In this document: piece after piece, positions 1 to 8,022 of the stretch
Position numbering within the stretch: position 1 is the stretch's first letter
Layout of the letters: every line of letters begins with the position of its first letter
Source of the DNA: Willaertia magna
Lineage: Eukaryota; Heterolobosea; Eutetramitea; Acrasida; Naegleriidae
NCBI GenBank assembly: GCA_902984215.1
Contig: CADWAF010005080.1
Coordinates: 1 to 16,168 of the forward strand
Direction: 5' to 3'
DNA: 16,168 nt
Translations under genes and position numbers: made by a program
The notes under the pieces: generated by a model
Database searches by the model: none
Seen by the model: the letters and a program-made list of their open reading frames with translations, nothing else
Told to the model about the DNA's origin: nothing

Positions 1-93
1 GTTTAAATAAAAATTGTAAATATTGTGATAAATTGTTTATAATTATTTTAATAATTATTTATAATACTAAATATAATTTGAAATTCAAATGAT

Positions 94-1387
94 TTAATAT
101 AAAAATGGAATCATTTTGTAACGAACTATTTTACAATAATTATTAAATGATTCACCATATTTTCTTTCCATCTTTTTATGATCACGTTCATATCTAGTAA
201 ATAATAAACCCCAAATAAAAATTGAATAAGCATAAGGTAAAATTCCCTTATCAAAACCACACATTAAAGAAAACGCTAATGAATTTAATAATTCACCAAA
301 ATAATTTGGATGTCTTGAATATCCCCAGAAACCGTTAATTAAAAGTTTTCTTCCTTCTGGCGTTTCATAATATTTTGGTTTTATTCCAAAGAAAGGAGAG
401 TTTGGATCTCTTTTGAATTTATCTTTTTGTGCGTTGGATAAACGAGCAATGAAATAGCCAATTACCCAAATAAAAGTAATTAATGTGGCATACCACAGTG
501 GTATTTCACTCCATTCAATGAGATGATAGGCAGCTGATGTGCAGACAAATGGCATCCATACCTTAAAAACAAATTGTAAAAATTATTTCTTTTAAATTAC
601 TTACAAAATTACCCCAAGATAACATCCAACCAAATCTTTCTTGATAAATTTCAAAACCAGTAATAAATTGATCTTCTGTTACAAAGAAATCTAACATATA
701 CAAGAAAGAAAAGACACAAAATAAAATCATTGGTAAACTTAAAGAATTATATCTTTCATATTGAACTGCAGCATAAGAAAAAGCAACAACTACCCAAGTT
801 AATAAACTTGGTCTTCCATCAAAAAATAATTTACAATCAACTCCAAATATTCTTGGATTTCTTTCTTTACCTAACCAAATCTCACGAACTAAACCATCAT
901 TATATTCTTTTTTAATATCTTTTTGTAATCTTCCTTTTAAAAATATAATACTCCAAAATATCCAATGAAAAATACTTGTCACTGAAATAAATTCAAGTAA
1001 ATGATCATAAACAATTGTTAATTTCCATAATTTAAGATATCCACCTAATAAAAATAATGTTAATGTAATTAAATAAGCTTGTAATCCATTACAATTATAT
1101 TCTAAAACTGAACCATCTTCTAATGGTAAGCCTTTAACAATTTTACCTGGTAAGAAACGTGTCATTAAGAACTGAAAAGTAAAATAAATGAAATAACAAG
1201 TGAATACATAGAAACTTGGAATGGGTAAATAGAAATGAATTAAAAGTGAAAAAGTAATAAAGGAAAATACTACAAAGTATTCTGCAGTAGAAGGATAATT
1301 ATTGGCAGTCGTTGTTATTGATCCATTGTTGTTGCTGTTACTATTAAGAGAAGTGGATCCCATTCTTTGAGTTTCTTTTGCAAGCAT
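94..1387 (-). CDS. DHCR7: Sterol delta-7 reductase (7-dehydrocholesterol reductase-like), two exons
   Basis: Exons are 1387-605 and 561-94, with a 43-nt GTAAGT...TTTTTAAG intron at 562-604 in phase 0. The product is 416 aa, a usual length for the family. It is a polytopic ER membrane enzyme of the ERG4/ERG24/LBR/DHCR7 family, which uses NADPH to reduce a sterol ring double bond. Visible family blocks are NGLQAY (100-105), ERNPR (175-179), KLFFDGRP (186-193), FGWMLSWGNF-VWMPF across the splice junction (252-266), and LLINGFWGYSRHPNYFGE (334-351). The KLFFxGRP, GWxLxWG and GFWGxxRHxNY patterns resemble DHCR7 more than C14 reductases, so delta-7 reductase is preferred. The family call is very secure; the subfamily is inferred from remembered motifs. 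The first 30 residues are Ser/Asn/Thr-rich and probably cytosolic. The stop is TAA, and a strict AATAAA is not seen downstream. Confidence 0.85.
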
Positions 1388-1613
1388 TTTTTTGTTTGAA
1401 GTCCTTTTAGTTTTTTACTGCTTGCTTGATAAAGTTATCAGTTCTTGTTTATTTTCTGTACTTGACTACCTTAAGGCAAACGATCAAGAAGTGGAATTGA
1501 TGTCAAGAATCAATTGTTACAACAAAAAATGCGTGAAGTGAGGTAAATGAAGTTGATTTTATTTACAAACGTTTATTAGTGTTCATTATTCAGTTATTGA
1601 TCTAAAAGAAATT

Positions 1614-2418
1614 TTATAAAATCATATTGTTTCGATGATTGCGATCTTGTCTGTCCTCGAAATATAAAAAATCTATTAAAATTGTGGCAGCTAAAAGAAG
1701 TGCTTTTTCATTTGGTTTTGCATCTAAAGGAAAATTAATACCAAAACTGTCTGCATCCGTAAATAATTCTTGTAAAATATTTCCAAATTTCTTTTCAATT
1801 ACACCAACCCTTTCAAAGTTTTTTTCTATAAAAACTAAAAAGAAATTATTGTAAAGCGTTAAAATATAATGAAATACTTACATGTCCAACATTTACATAA
1901 AGGACTCACAATTTCATACAATACATTTCCGTTTTCATCCTTAACACTTAATTCTCTGGAACAAATTGAAAATTTCAGTTTTATTTTGCCAACATATTGT
2001 CTGTTAAGAGAATACACTGAAATTTCATCGAAGAAAAACCTGTAAGGTCTTTCAAAAAATAATATCTCTTGATTATTAAGATATACACGCATCTTTTAAA
2101 TGTTAACATTATTAAGGTAATTGTTAAAGAAGAAAAACTTACAGAAAATGGTCTTTTGGGACCAAGGCATTGTCTAGAAAAACAGTCACTATCCTCTAAA
2201 GCAAGCGCTTTCATTCCGCTATCTGTGTGTATTGCATATTGGTTTTCAGTTTCAAAACTAGTTATTAACTCTAGTGCTTCAAATTTTTGATGTATCCATA
2301 AGTTTTTACAAGCTCCTAAGAAATAATAAAGCTCATGACCAGGAACTAAGGTTGTTTGAGGATGTGGTTGCTGTTCATGCACAGAAGAAGAGAATGCACT
2401 AGGAGTCACTTTATTCAT
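1614..2418 (-). CDS. Phospholipid scramblase family protein, three exons
   Basis: Exons are 2418-2143, 2092-1882 and 1834-1614. The introns are 50 nt (2093-2142, phase 0) and 47 nt (1835-1881, phase 1), both starting GTAAGT. The product is 235 aa. Family signatures run the full length: KFEALELITSFETENQY (45-61), a DSDCFSRQCLGPKRPFS block (76-92), FFERPYR (104-110), and VGVIEKKFGNILQELFTDADSFGINFPLD (172-200). The last block is the scramblase calcium-binding segment and is well preserved. A hydrophobic stretch, ALLLAATILIDFLYFE (207-222), ends the domain. These proteins are associated with calcium-dependent movement of phospholipids between bilayer leaflets. The N-terminus is short, and the cysteine-rich palmitoylation cluster and long Pro-rich leader of animal PLSCR1 are absent, so membrane attachment may differ. 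It is transcribed divergently from the TIPIN gene across 166 nt. Confidence 0.9.
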
Positions 2419-2535
2419 TTTCTTTGATTTTTAAAGATTTTAGAAATCCTTAGTAGCGCTCCGCTTTTATACTGCAAACGGATTGAATGGACTAGGAACG
2501 CAGCTGTAGTTCCTTCCACAAAACTTCAAACGTGC

Positions 2536-2547
2536 TTTCCCGCCAAA
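2536..2547. promoter_or_regulatory. E2F-type site TTTCCCGCCAAA
   Basis: This 12-mer matches the E2F/DP consensus (TTTSSCGC and its GGCGGGAA complement) and sits in otherwise AT-rich DNA, 37 nt upstream of the TIPIN ATG. It lies in the spacer shared with the scramblase gene but much nearer TIPIN, which fits a replication gene induced at G1/S. Function is inferred from the motif and position only. Confidence 0.6.
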
Positions 2548-2584
2548 CAAGTTCGTTTTCTTTATTTTTTTAAACAAAAAAATA

Positions 2585-3604
2585 ATGCCAGCCATTTCAA
2601 AAGAAATTGAAGAGGCTTATGATGAAGATTTTGGGTTTATTGAATATGAAAATAGAGAACAAAAATTAGAAGCAATTGCGGAAGATATACATTTATTAGA
2701 GTTAGATGAAGAAAATGAAATCCGAATTGCCCAACATAAAGGTAGTGCAAATAAATCATCAAAAAAGAAAACAACAACTACAAGAAGAAAAAAGAAAACA
2801 AATGAAAATAATGATGGAAAACCTAAAATACCATTAAAACTTAAAAGAATATTTAGATATACTGATCCACAAATGGGTTTTCCTGTAATTCAACAAGCTC
2901 TTGCACAAAATGAAGAATTTATGGCTTTGACTAGTGACAAACTTACTGGAAATATTAATGAAGACAAACCATTATTATTAAGAAGATTAAATATTTATCT
3001 TGATGCTATTCATGATTGGAGTAAGACTGTATTCCCTGATCTTTCTTTTGAGGAGGCTTTAGGATTTATGGAAAGTCAATCTTTCAATGCAAGGGTCACC
3101 CAAGCTATTGACTCTGCAAGACAAGAAAGTTCAATTAGATATAAAAAAGCTGTAGAAAAGAAAGAGCAAAGAAAGAAAAGAAAAAGAAAGACTAATAATA
3201 ATACTGTCAATAATACAGAAAAATTACTTGACAATAGTGCAAAAGAGGATAACCAAGAAGAAGAAGAAGAAAAAGAAAATGAGGATATGGTTCTTTCCCC
3301 AGCCAATAGTTCACCATCACCATCGCCTTATAAAACAAATGAAGATCAAAAACCAATCAGAAATGTTAGTAATACTATAAGTCCTGTAGCCCCTATGCGT
3401 TCTTATTCTCTAGAAGATGGAGAAGAAGAATTTCAATTTGAGGAAACTAGCGAACCTGAAGATAATCAAGAACAAGAGGAAAATAAAGAACAAGATGAAG
3501 AAAAGGAGCAAAAAGAAGAGGAAGTTGAAAATACTCCAATTAGAAAACGAAGAAAATCCAAAATAACGCCTTCAAAAGAATTACAACAATCTGTAGAAAT
3601 ATAA
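2585..3604 (+). CDS. TIPIN: TIPIN/Swi3/Csm3 replication fork protection subunit
   Basis: The product is a 339-aa protein without introns. Residues about 95-180 resemble the Swi3 domain: TDPQMGFPVIQQAL, then LLRRLNIYLDAIHDWSKTVFPDLSFEEALGFMES, then RVTQAIDSAR. This matches the family pattern of GIPxL, a helix with a Leu/Tyr-Trp core, LFPxxxFxDAL and a short basic/acidic tail. In animals and yeast, TIPIN (Swi3, Csm3) binds Timeless (Swi1, Tof1) and steadies stalled replication forks in the nucleus. A basic run at 59-71 and another near 186-205 are likely nuclear localisation signals. The C-terminal 140 residues are acidic, low-complexity Glu/Gln/Lys with TP and SP sites that could be kinase targets. 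The length is close to human TIPIN (about 300) and yeast Csm3 (about 317). An E2F-like site lies just upstream. The domain call rests on pattern, not alignment. Confidence 0.8.
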   Translation: MPAISKEIEEAYDEDFGFIEYENREQKLEAIAEDIHLLELDEENEIRIAQHKGSANKSSKKKTTTTRRKKKTNENNDGKPKIPLKLKRIFRYTDPQMGFPVIQQALAQNEEFMALTSDKLTGNINEDKPLLLRRLNIYLDAIHDWSKTVFPDLSFEEALGFMESQSFNARVTQAIDSARQESSIRYKKAVEKKEQRKKRKRKTNNNTVNNTEKLLDNSAKEDNQEEEEEKENEDMVLSPANSSPSPSPYKTNEDQKPIRNVSNTISPVAPMRSYSLEDGEEEFQFEETSEPEDNQEQEENKEQDEEKEQKEEEVENTPIRKRRKSKITPSKELQQSVEI

Positions 3605-3685
3605 AATACTTTCTTTAAATATTAATGCAAATACCTATTTAAACCAACAGTTATTCACTTGAACGCATATCTTTCAAATCCAGTT

Positions 3686-3696
3686 CCAATAATTGG
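3686..3696. promoter_or_regulatory. Palindromic double CCAAT box
   Basis: CCAAT-A-ATTGG is a perfect 11-bp palindrome about 190 nt upstream of the coronin start codon. CCAAT boxes bind NF-Y type factors in many eukaryotes. Two facing copies separated by one base are unusual. The regulatory role is inferred. Confidence 0.35.
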
Positions 3697-3771
3697 CTGG
3701 CGAAGTGAATTGTAAAGTCCAACTTGACAAGAAATGATTGACGAGCAATAACATGACGACTACTGCAAAAA

Positions 3772-3783
3772 TCAAGGCCTTGA
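3772..3783. promoter_or_regulatory. 12-bp palindrome TCAAGGCCTTGA upstream of coronin
   Basis: This perfect palindrome lies 102 nt upstream of the coronin ATG. Its GGCC core stands out in AT-rich DNA and could be a site for a dimeric DNA-binding protein. No known factor is assigned. Confidence 0.35.
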
Positions 3784-3885
3784 CAACAAATAATTAGTTA
3801 CCAGCCATCAATTCGTGTGCGAGTAATTATTTAAAATTTTTTAAATTTAATCAAAAAACAAAAAAAAAACATTTAACACACTAAA

Positions 3886-5253
3886 ATGTCTATTGTCAGA
3901 GCATCATTATATCGTCACGTTTATGGAGAACCATTCAAACCAGACCAATGTTTCACTAATATTCGTCCAAATGTTGGAGCTTGGGACAGTAATTGGGTTG
4001 CAGCAAATGCATTATTTGTTGCATTCCCATGGCAAGGAGGAGGTGGTAGTGTTGCTGTATTAAGTCAAAAGAACCCAGGTAAGGTTGCAGCAGACGTACC
4101 ATTAGTATCAGGACACACAGGAAGTGTATTAGATGTTAAATTCCATCCATTCAATCAATTCATTATGGCAACAGGTAGTACTGATGCAACTGCAAAGATT
4201 TGGGGTATTCCACAAGATGGATTAACACAAACACTAACAGAACCATTACAATCATTAGAAGGACATTTAAAGAAAGTTGGATTAGTTGAATTCCATCCAA
4301 CTGCTAATAATGTATTATTAACTGCAGGTCAATATCATAAAGTAGCATTATGGGATATTGAAACTGGTAAATCACAAATTGAATTAAAAGATTTATGGAA
4401 AGATATTCAAAGTGTTTCATTTAATAAGAATGGTAGCTTATTCGCAACAACTTCAAAAGATAAAAAATTAAGAATTATTGATCCTAGAAAGAATGAAGTT
4501 GCATCCGAAGCAGAAGGTCATCAAGGTACAAAGGGTTCAAGAGTTACTTGGTTAACTAGTTTAGATAAGATCTTTACTGCTGGTTTTGGTAAATTAGAAA
4601 GACAATATATGATTTGGGATCCTCGTCAATTAGATAAACCTTTAAATACTACTAATATTGATATGGCTTCTGGTTTATTAATGCCTTTCTTTGATCCTGA
4701 TACTAATTTATTATTCTTAGCTGGTAAGGGTGATGGTAATATTAGATACTTTGAAGTTGTTAATGAAGAACCATATATTCACTTCTTATCTGAATATAAA
4801 TCAACTGATCCACAAATGGGTATGGCTTTATTACCAAAGATTGCTGTTTCAGTTTCTCAAAATGAAATTGCTAGATTATTCAAATTAACTGCTAATGCAT
4901 TAACACCAATTAGTTTCATTGTACCAAGAAAATCAGAACTTTTCCAATCTGATATTTATCCAAAGACTGCATCCCCATCTCCATCAATCAGTGCAGGTGA
5001 TTACTTTAGTGGTCAAGATGCTGAACCAACTTATGTTTCTTTAAATCCTGAAGATAAGGAAATCAACTTAGAAGGTGTTACTTTAACTGATTTCAAACCA
5101 AAGACTCAACCAAAGAAACCAAAGACTGAATTACCACCAAAGACTGCAAACCCACAAGAATTATTAAAACAAAACGAAGAATTAAGAAAGAGAGTTGAAG
5201 AGTTAGAAAAGGAAAATTGGGAATTAAAACAAAAGTTAGGTGGTGATCAATAA
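3886..5253 (+). CDS. CORO1: Coronin, F-actin-binding WD40 protein
   Basis: This is a complete, intronless, 455-aa short coronin. The N-terminus has the family signature VRASLYRHVYG (4-14). The arginine of FTNIRP (Arg27) corresponds to the actin-binding Arg of animal coronins. A WD40 propeller follows, with repeat cores such as SGHTGSVLDVKFHPF, EGHLKKVGLVEFHP and KVALWDIE, then the coronin-specific C-terminal extension (NEIARLFKL). A variable linker rich in Lys, Pro and Thr leads to a C-terminal coiled coil from about 421. In it, RVEELE (436-441) fits the R-h-x-x-h-E trimerisation motif. Coronins regulate Arp2/3 and cofilin at the cell cortex during motility and phagocytosis. Codon use is more uniform than in neighbouring genes, suggesting high expression. 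An AATAAA overlaps the TAA stop at 5249-5254, and the next gene converges from 16 nt away. Confidence 0.97.
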   Translation: MSIVRASLYRHVYGEPFKPDQCFTNIRPNVGAWDSNWVAANALFVAFPWQGGGGSVAVLSQKNPGKVAADVPLVSGHTGSVLDVKFHPFNQFIMATGSTDATAKIWGIPQDGLTQTLTEPLQSLEGHLKKVGLVEFHPTANNVLLTAGQYHKVALWDIETGKSQIELKDLWKDIQSVSFNKNGSLFATTSKDKKLRIIDPRKNEVASEAEGHQGTKGSRVTWLTSLDKIFTAGFGKLERQYMIWDPRQLDKPLNTTNIDMASGLLMPFFDPDTNLLFLAGKGDGNIRYFEVVNEEPYIHFLSEYKSTDPQMGMALLPKIAVSVSQNEIARLFKLTANALTPISFIVPRKSELFQSDIYPKTASPSPSISAGDYFSGQDAEPTYVSLNPEDKEINLEGVTLTDFKPKTQPKKPKTELPPKTANPQELLKQNEELRKRVEELEKENWELKQKLGGDQ

Positions 5254-5254
5254 A
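5249..5254 (+). terminator. Candidate poly(A) signal of coronin
   Basis: AATAAA spans the stop codon (TAA at 5251-5253). Cleavage 10-30 nt downstream would fall inside the 3' end of the opposing WD40 gene. No other AATAAA lies close by on this strand. Confidence 0.45.
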
Positions 5255-5268
5255 CGTTTTAGTGTATT

Positions 5269-5274
5269 TTTATT
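5269..5274 (-). terminator. Candidate poly(A) signal of the WD40 coiled-coil gene
   Basis: On the minus strand, AATAAA overlaps the TAA stop at 5272-5270. Cleavage downstream would fall within the last codons of coronin, mirroring the arrangement on the other strand. Confidence 0.45.
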
Positions 5275-7976
5275 TTGTATCACCCGCATTCTTTTCCTCT
5301 AATGTCTTTTTCATCTGGTCAATTTGTGCCAAAAAAGTTTCAATCATTGTTTCATTTTCTAGCAATCTTTCTTTCATTACTTCTCTTTCTTTTCTATATT
5401 CTTCAATGCTCTTTTCTTTTTCGCTCAAAGATTTCACCAAGTCTATTTGGCCTTCTGTTAGGGACAACAACAACTGTTCTTTGTCAGTAATTAATTTTTT
5501 CAACTCACCATTATCCTCCTTAATTTTATCGTTCTCACTTTCCGCTTCCTTCTTTTTACTTTCTATTGTTTCTAACTTTTCTTTTAAATCAATAAGTTCT
5601 TGCCTCACTTCCTCAATTTCCTTAGTTTTCAAAATTGCTTCGTTAAACTGAACTTTTTTTTGGTTGGAAAGGTTGTGTATCTTTTCTTCTTGTTTCTTTA
5701 GTTCTGATTTTAATTCTTGTACTTTGCTCAACACTTCTTGGTTCTCTGCTTTCAAATTTTCCAATTCTTTTTCATATAAAGCCTTTCTTTCTTCAATGTC
5801 ATTTGATTCCAAAATATTTTTCATATTGTCAATTTGAATAGTTGATGTTTCTACAAAGGTATTGAAGTTTGCCTTATCTTGAGATATTATAGAAAAAGTT
5901 TCCTGTAACTCTTGATCTAGTTTACTCTTGGTGGAAATCAGTTCGTTAATAATACTGTAATCAAATTCTTCTTCAGGCGAAGCAATTATTATTGAACAAT
6001 CATTAAGATTATCTAAGGACCCCATACATTTGTCTACATATTCCATTTGGTTTTCAATATCTTTTCTAAGAGTTTCTTGCTTATTTAAAAGTTGTATCGA
6101 TTTACTTTGTAATTGTTCTACCTGTTTCACTAACTCATTGTCAATAAAGTATATTTCTTGTTTTGCAGATTCTTCAAGGGTGACTTGGTCTTCTAATTTA
6201 TGTTGCAGATCTAAAATAACTTCTCTGGATTTAGACAGCTCGCCCAAAACATTTTCAATCTTTTTTTCACTTTTGATATTATCTTTGGACCTTAGTTTTT
6301 CAATTTCTGCCGTTTCTTTGCGCAATTTTTCTATTCTCTCTGCTAAACCAACTTTTTCATCTGATAATTCTAACTTGTCTTTCTCTAGTTCTATTATTTT
6401 TTTGTTTTGGTTAGATATTAAAAGCAATAAGGAATCTTTTTCTTTTTGCAACTCCTCAATTGTCTCCTGTTGTTTTAATTTTTCTTTTGTTAAGTTATTG
6501 AGCTCTTCCTCTTTACTTTTAAAGAGTGTATTGACACTCTTTTCTTTTGTCTGAATTTCTGTGATTTTTTCGTTTATGATGCTTAAAAGAGTGTGTTTCA
6601 AGGTTGCAATATCTGTTTCTTCAAAATTGTCTTTTTTGTGCAATTGAAGTGCCGTCTTAATATCTTTAATTAAGGAAAGCAAAAAGAGTTTGAATATACT
6701 TTCAGATTTTTCAACTTTGGCTTTACTTTCCAAAGCACCGTTGAATAAATAATCCTTTTCCTCTATAAATTCCGAATGGTTTGAGTTAGTGTGTTCTGGA
6801 TTTTGTTTTAACAGGGGTTTTTGACTACTTTTGCTACTATATTCCAGGAGTTGTCTTAATGTAGCTATCTCTCTATCTTTTTGCTTAATTAAGAGGGAAA
6901 ATTCAGGGCTATCTTCCTTTTTGCTTTTTTGGATTGTGCCGGGTAGATTATTGCCATATTCAAAATTGTTGCATTGGTGATCCCACATTCTGACTGAGGT
7001 ATCATCCACTGTCCATAGTCTGAAAACGTTAGAAATAGCAACTAATTTAATGGACAACAAAGAGTGTTTGTGGGATGTAGACATTTTGTTTGTCATTTCA
7101 AATGTTCCAGAATTCCATATACAAATAGTGTTATCTTCTGAAACTGACCAAATTTCATTTCGTAAATTACATAAATTTGTCACTGATTTTGAATGACCTT
7201 TACACTTTCTTTCTAATTTAAGAGTCTTCGTTATTGAATAAATTCTTTCATTCTTTAAATTAAATATTACTTACATCTAAATCCCATAAATATATGCAAC
7301 AATCACTGGCAGAAGCCCAAATGTGAGTTTCATTTACAATTACATCTAATATTCTTATCTGGTTTTGATTTTCACTTGGTAGTTCTAAAGTGTGATTGCA
7401 TTCGCCAGTCTTTTAAAAAATAAGAGTTTTGTGGAGATAATAAATACTTACTGTAGTTGACCAAAGACATATGGAGGAACTTCCTGAAATAATCCAATTC
7501 TTCTTTTCACAAACTGCAACACAATTAATTGACTCTTTTGTAGAAAAAACTCTAACCAATTTGTGTTCATCAGTTCTCCACATTGAAATAGAAAAGTCTG
7601 CCGATGATAAAATTAAATATTCTTCGTCTTTGTGTGGTTTAATGTCTGTTATAGAAGACGTATGATACTTTATTATTTTGACTAAATGAAAATCAAAAGA
7701 ATCATATATGAATAGTCTTCCATCACTAAGGCAACACCAAACTTCAGACAGCTTATTAACGTGATACATTGCTGAAATGTAAGAATTACTTTCTTCGGAA
7801 CACAAGGGAGTGGGAAAAGAAGAAATTATTTTCCCTTCCTTAGGTTCTCTTATATAAATTCTTCCATCAAGTCCTGCAGTCCAAATGGTCGAGGATGATA
7901 ATTTTTCTAATTCTTTTAATATTACTACCTCAATTGCAGTAATCGGTGATTGGGATAGCTCGTTAGAAAAATTCAT
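5270..7976 (-). CDS. Seven-bladed WD40 propeller plus long coiled-coil protein, three exons
   Basis: Exons are 7976-7452, 7409-7275 and 7204-5270. The introns are 42 nt (7410-7451) and 70 nt (7205-7274), both GTAAGT and phase 0. The second acceptor is an AAAG just past a TTAG that would break the frame. The product is 864 aa. Seven similar strand pairs, one per blade, occupy residues 1-300: TAGLDGRIYIRE, CCLSDGRLFIYD, LSSADFSISMWR, ISGSSSICLWS, ASASDCCIYLWD, SVSEDNTICIWN and TVDDTSVRMWD. From about 320 to the end the chain is almost all Glu/Lys/Leu heptads, a very long coiled coil with one short gap near 590-620. There is no signal peptide or membrane segment, so a cytoplasmic scaffold is likely. 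The specific family is not recognised. The propeller completing at seven blades across both junctions strongly supports the splicing model. Confidence 0.88.
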
Positions 7977-8022
7977 TTTTTCTTTTGTTTTTCTATTGTA
8001 ATACTGTGAAAACGATTAAGCG

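Larger units (their letters stand above)
3605..3885. other. TIPIN-coronin intergenic region with coronin promoter
   Basis: This 281-nt spacer shows no coding exon. It is less AT-rich in its middle than at its ends. It holds two perfect palindromes, at 3686-3696 (paired CCAAT boxes) and 3772-3783, and a 7-bp inverted repeat, TGGCTGG at 3694-3700 with CCAGCCA at 3801-3807. The last 50 nt before the coronin ATG are A/T runs ending in A-rich sequence, as is usual for leaders in this window. Confidence 0.5.

Noticed and set aside
1639..1854. Plus-strand open frame rich in Lys and Ser
   Set aside because: It is the antisense of scramblase exon 3, which carries the conserved calcium motif on the minus strand.
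3076..3306. Minus-strand open frame within TIPIN
   Set aside because: It is the Ser/Phe/Leu-rich complement of the Lys/Glu-rich tail of TIPIN.
3079..4830. The six-residue string TDPQMG occurs in both TIPIN and coronin
   Set aside because: The surrounding sequence is unrelated and the positions fall in different folds, so this is chance.
5262..5651. Plus-strand open frames opposite the coiled-coil exon
   Set aside because: They are shadows of the Glu/Lys-rich coiled coil: Phe/Ser/Leu-rich, with no domain and no leader.
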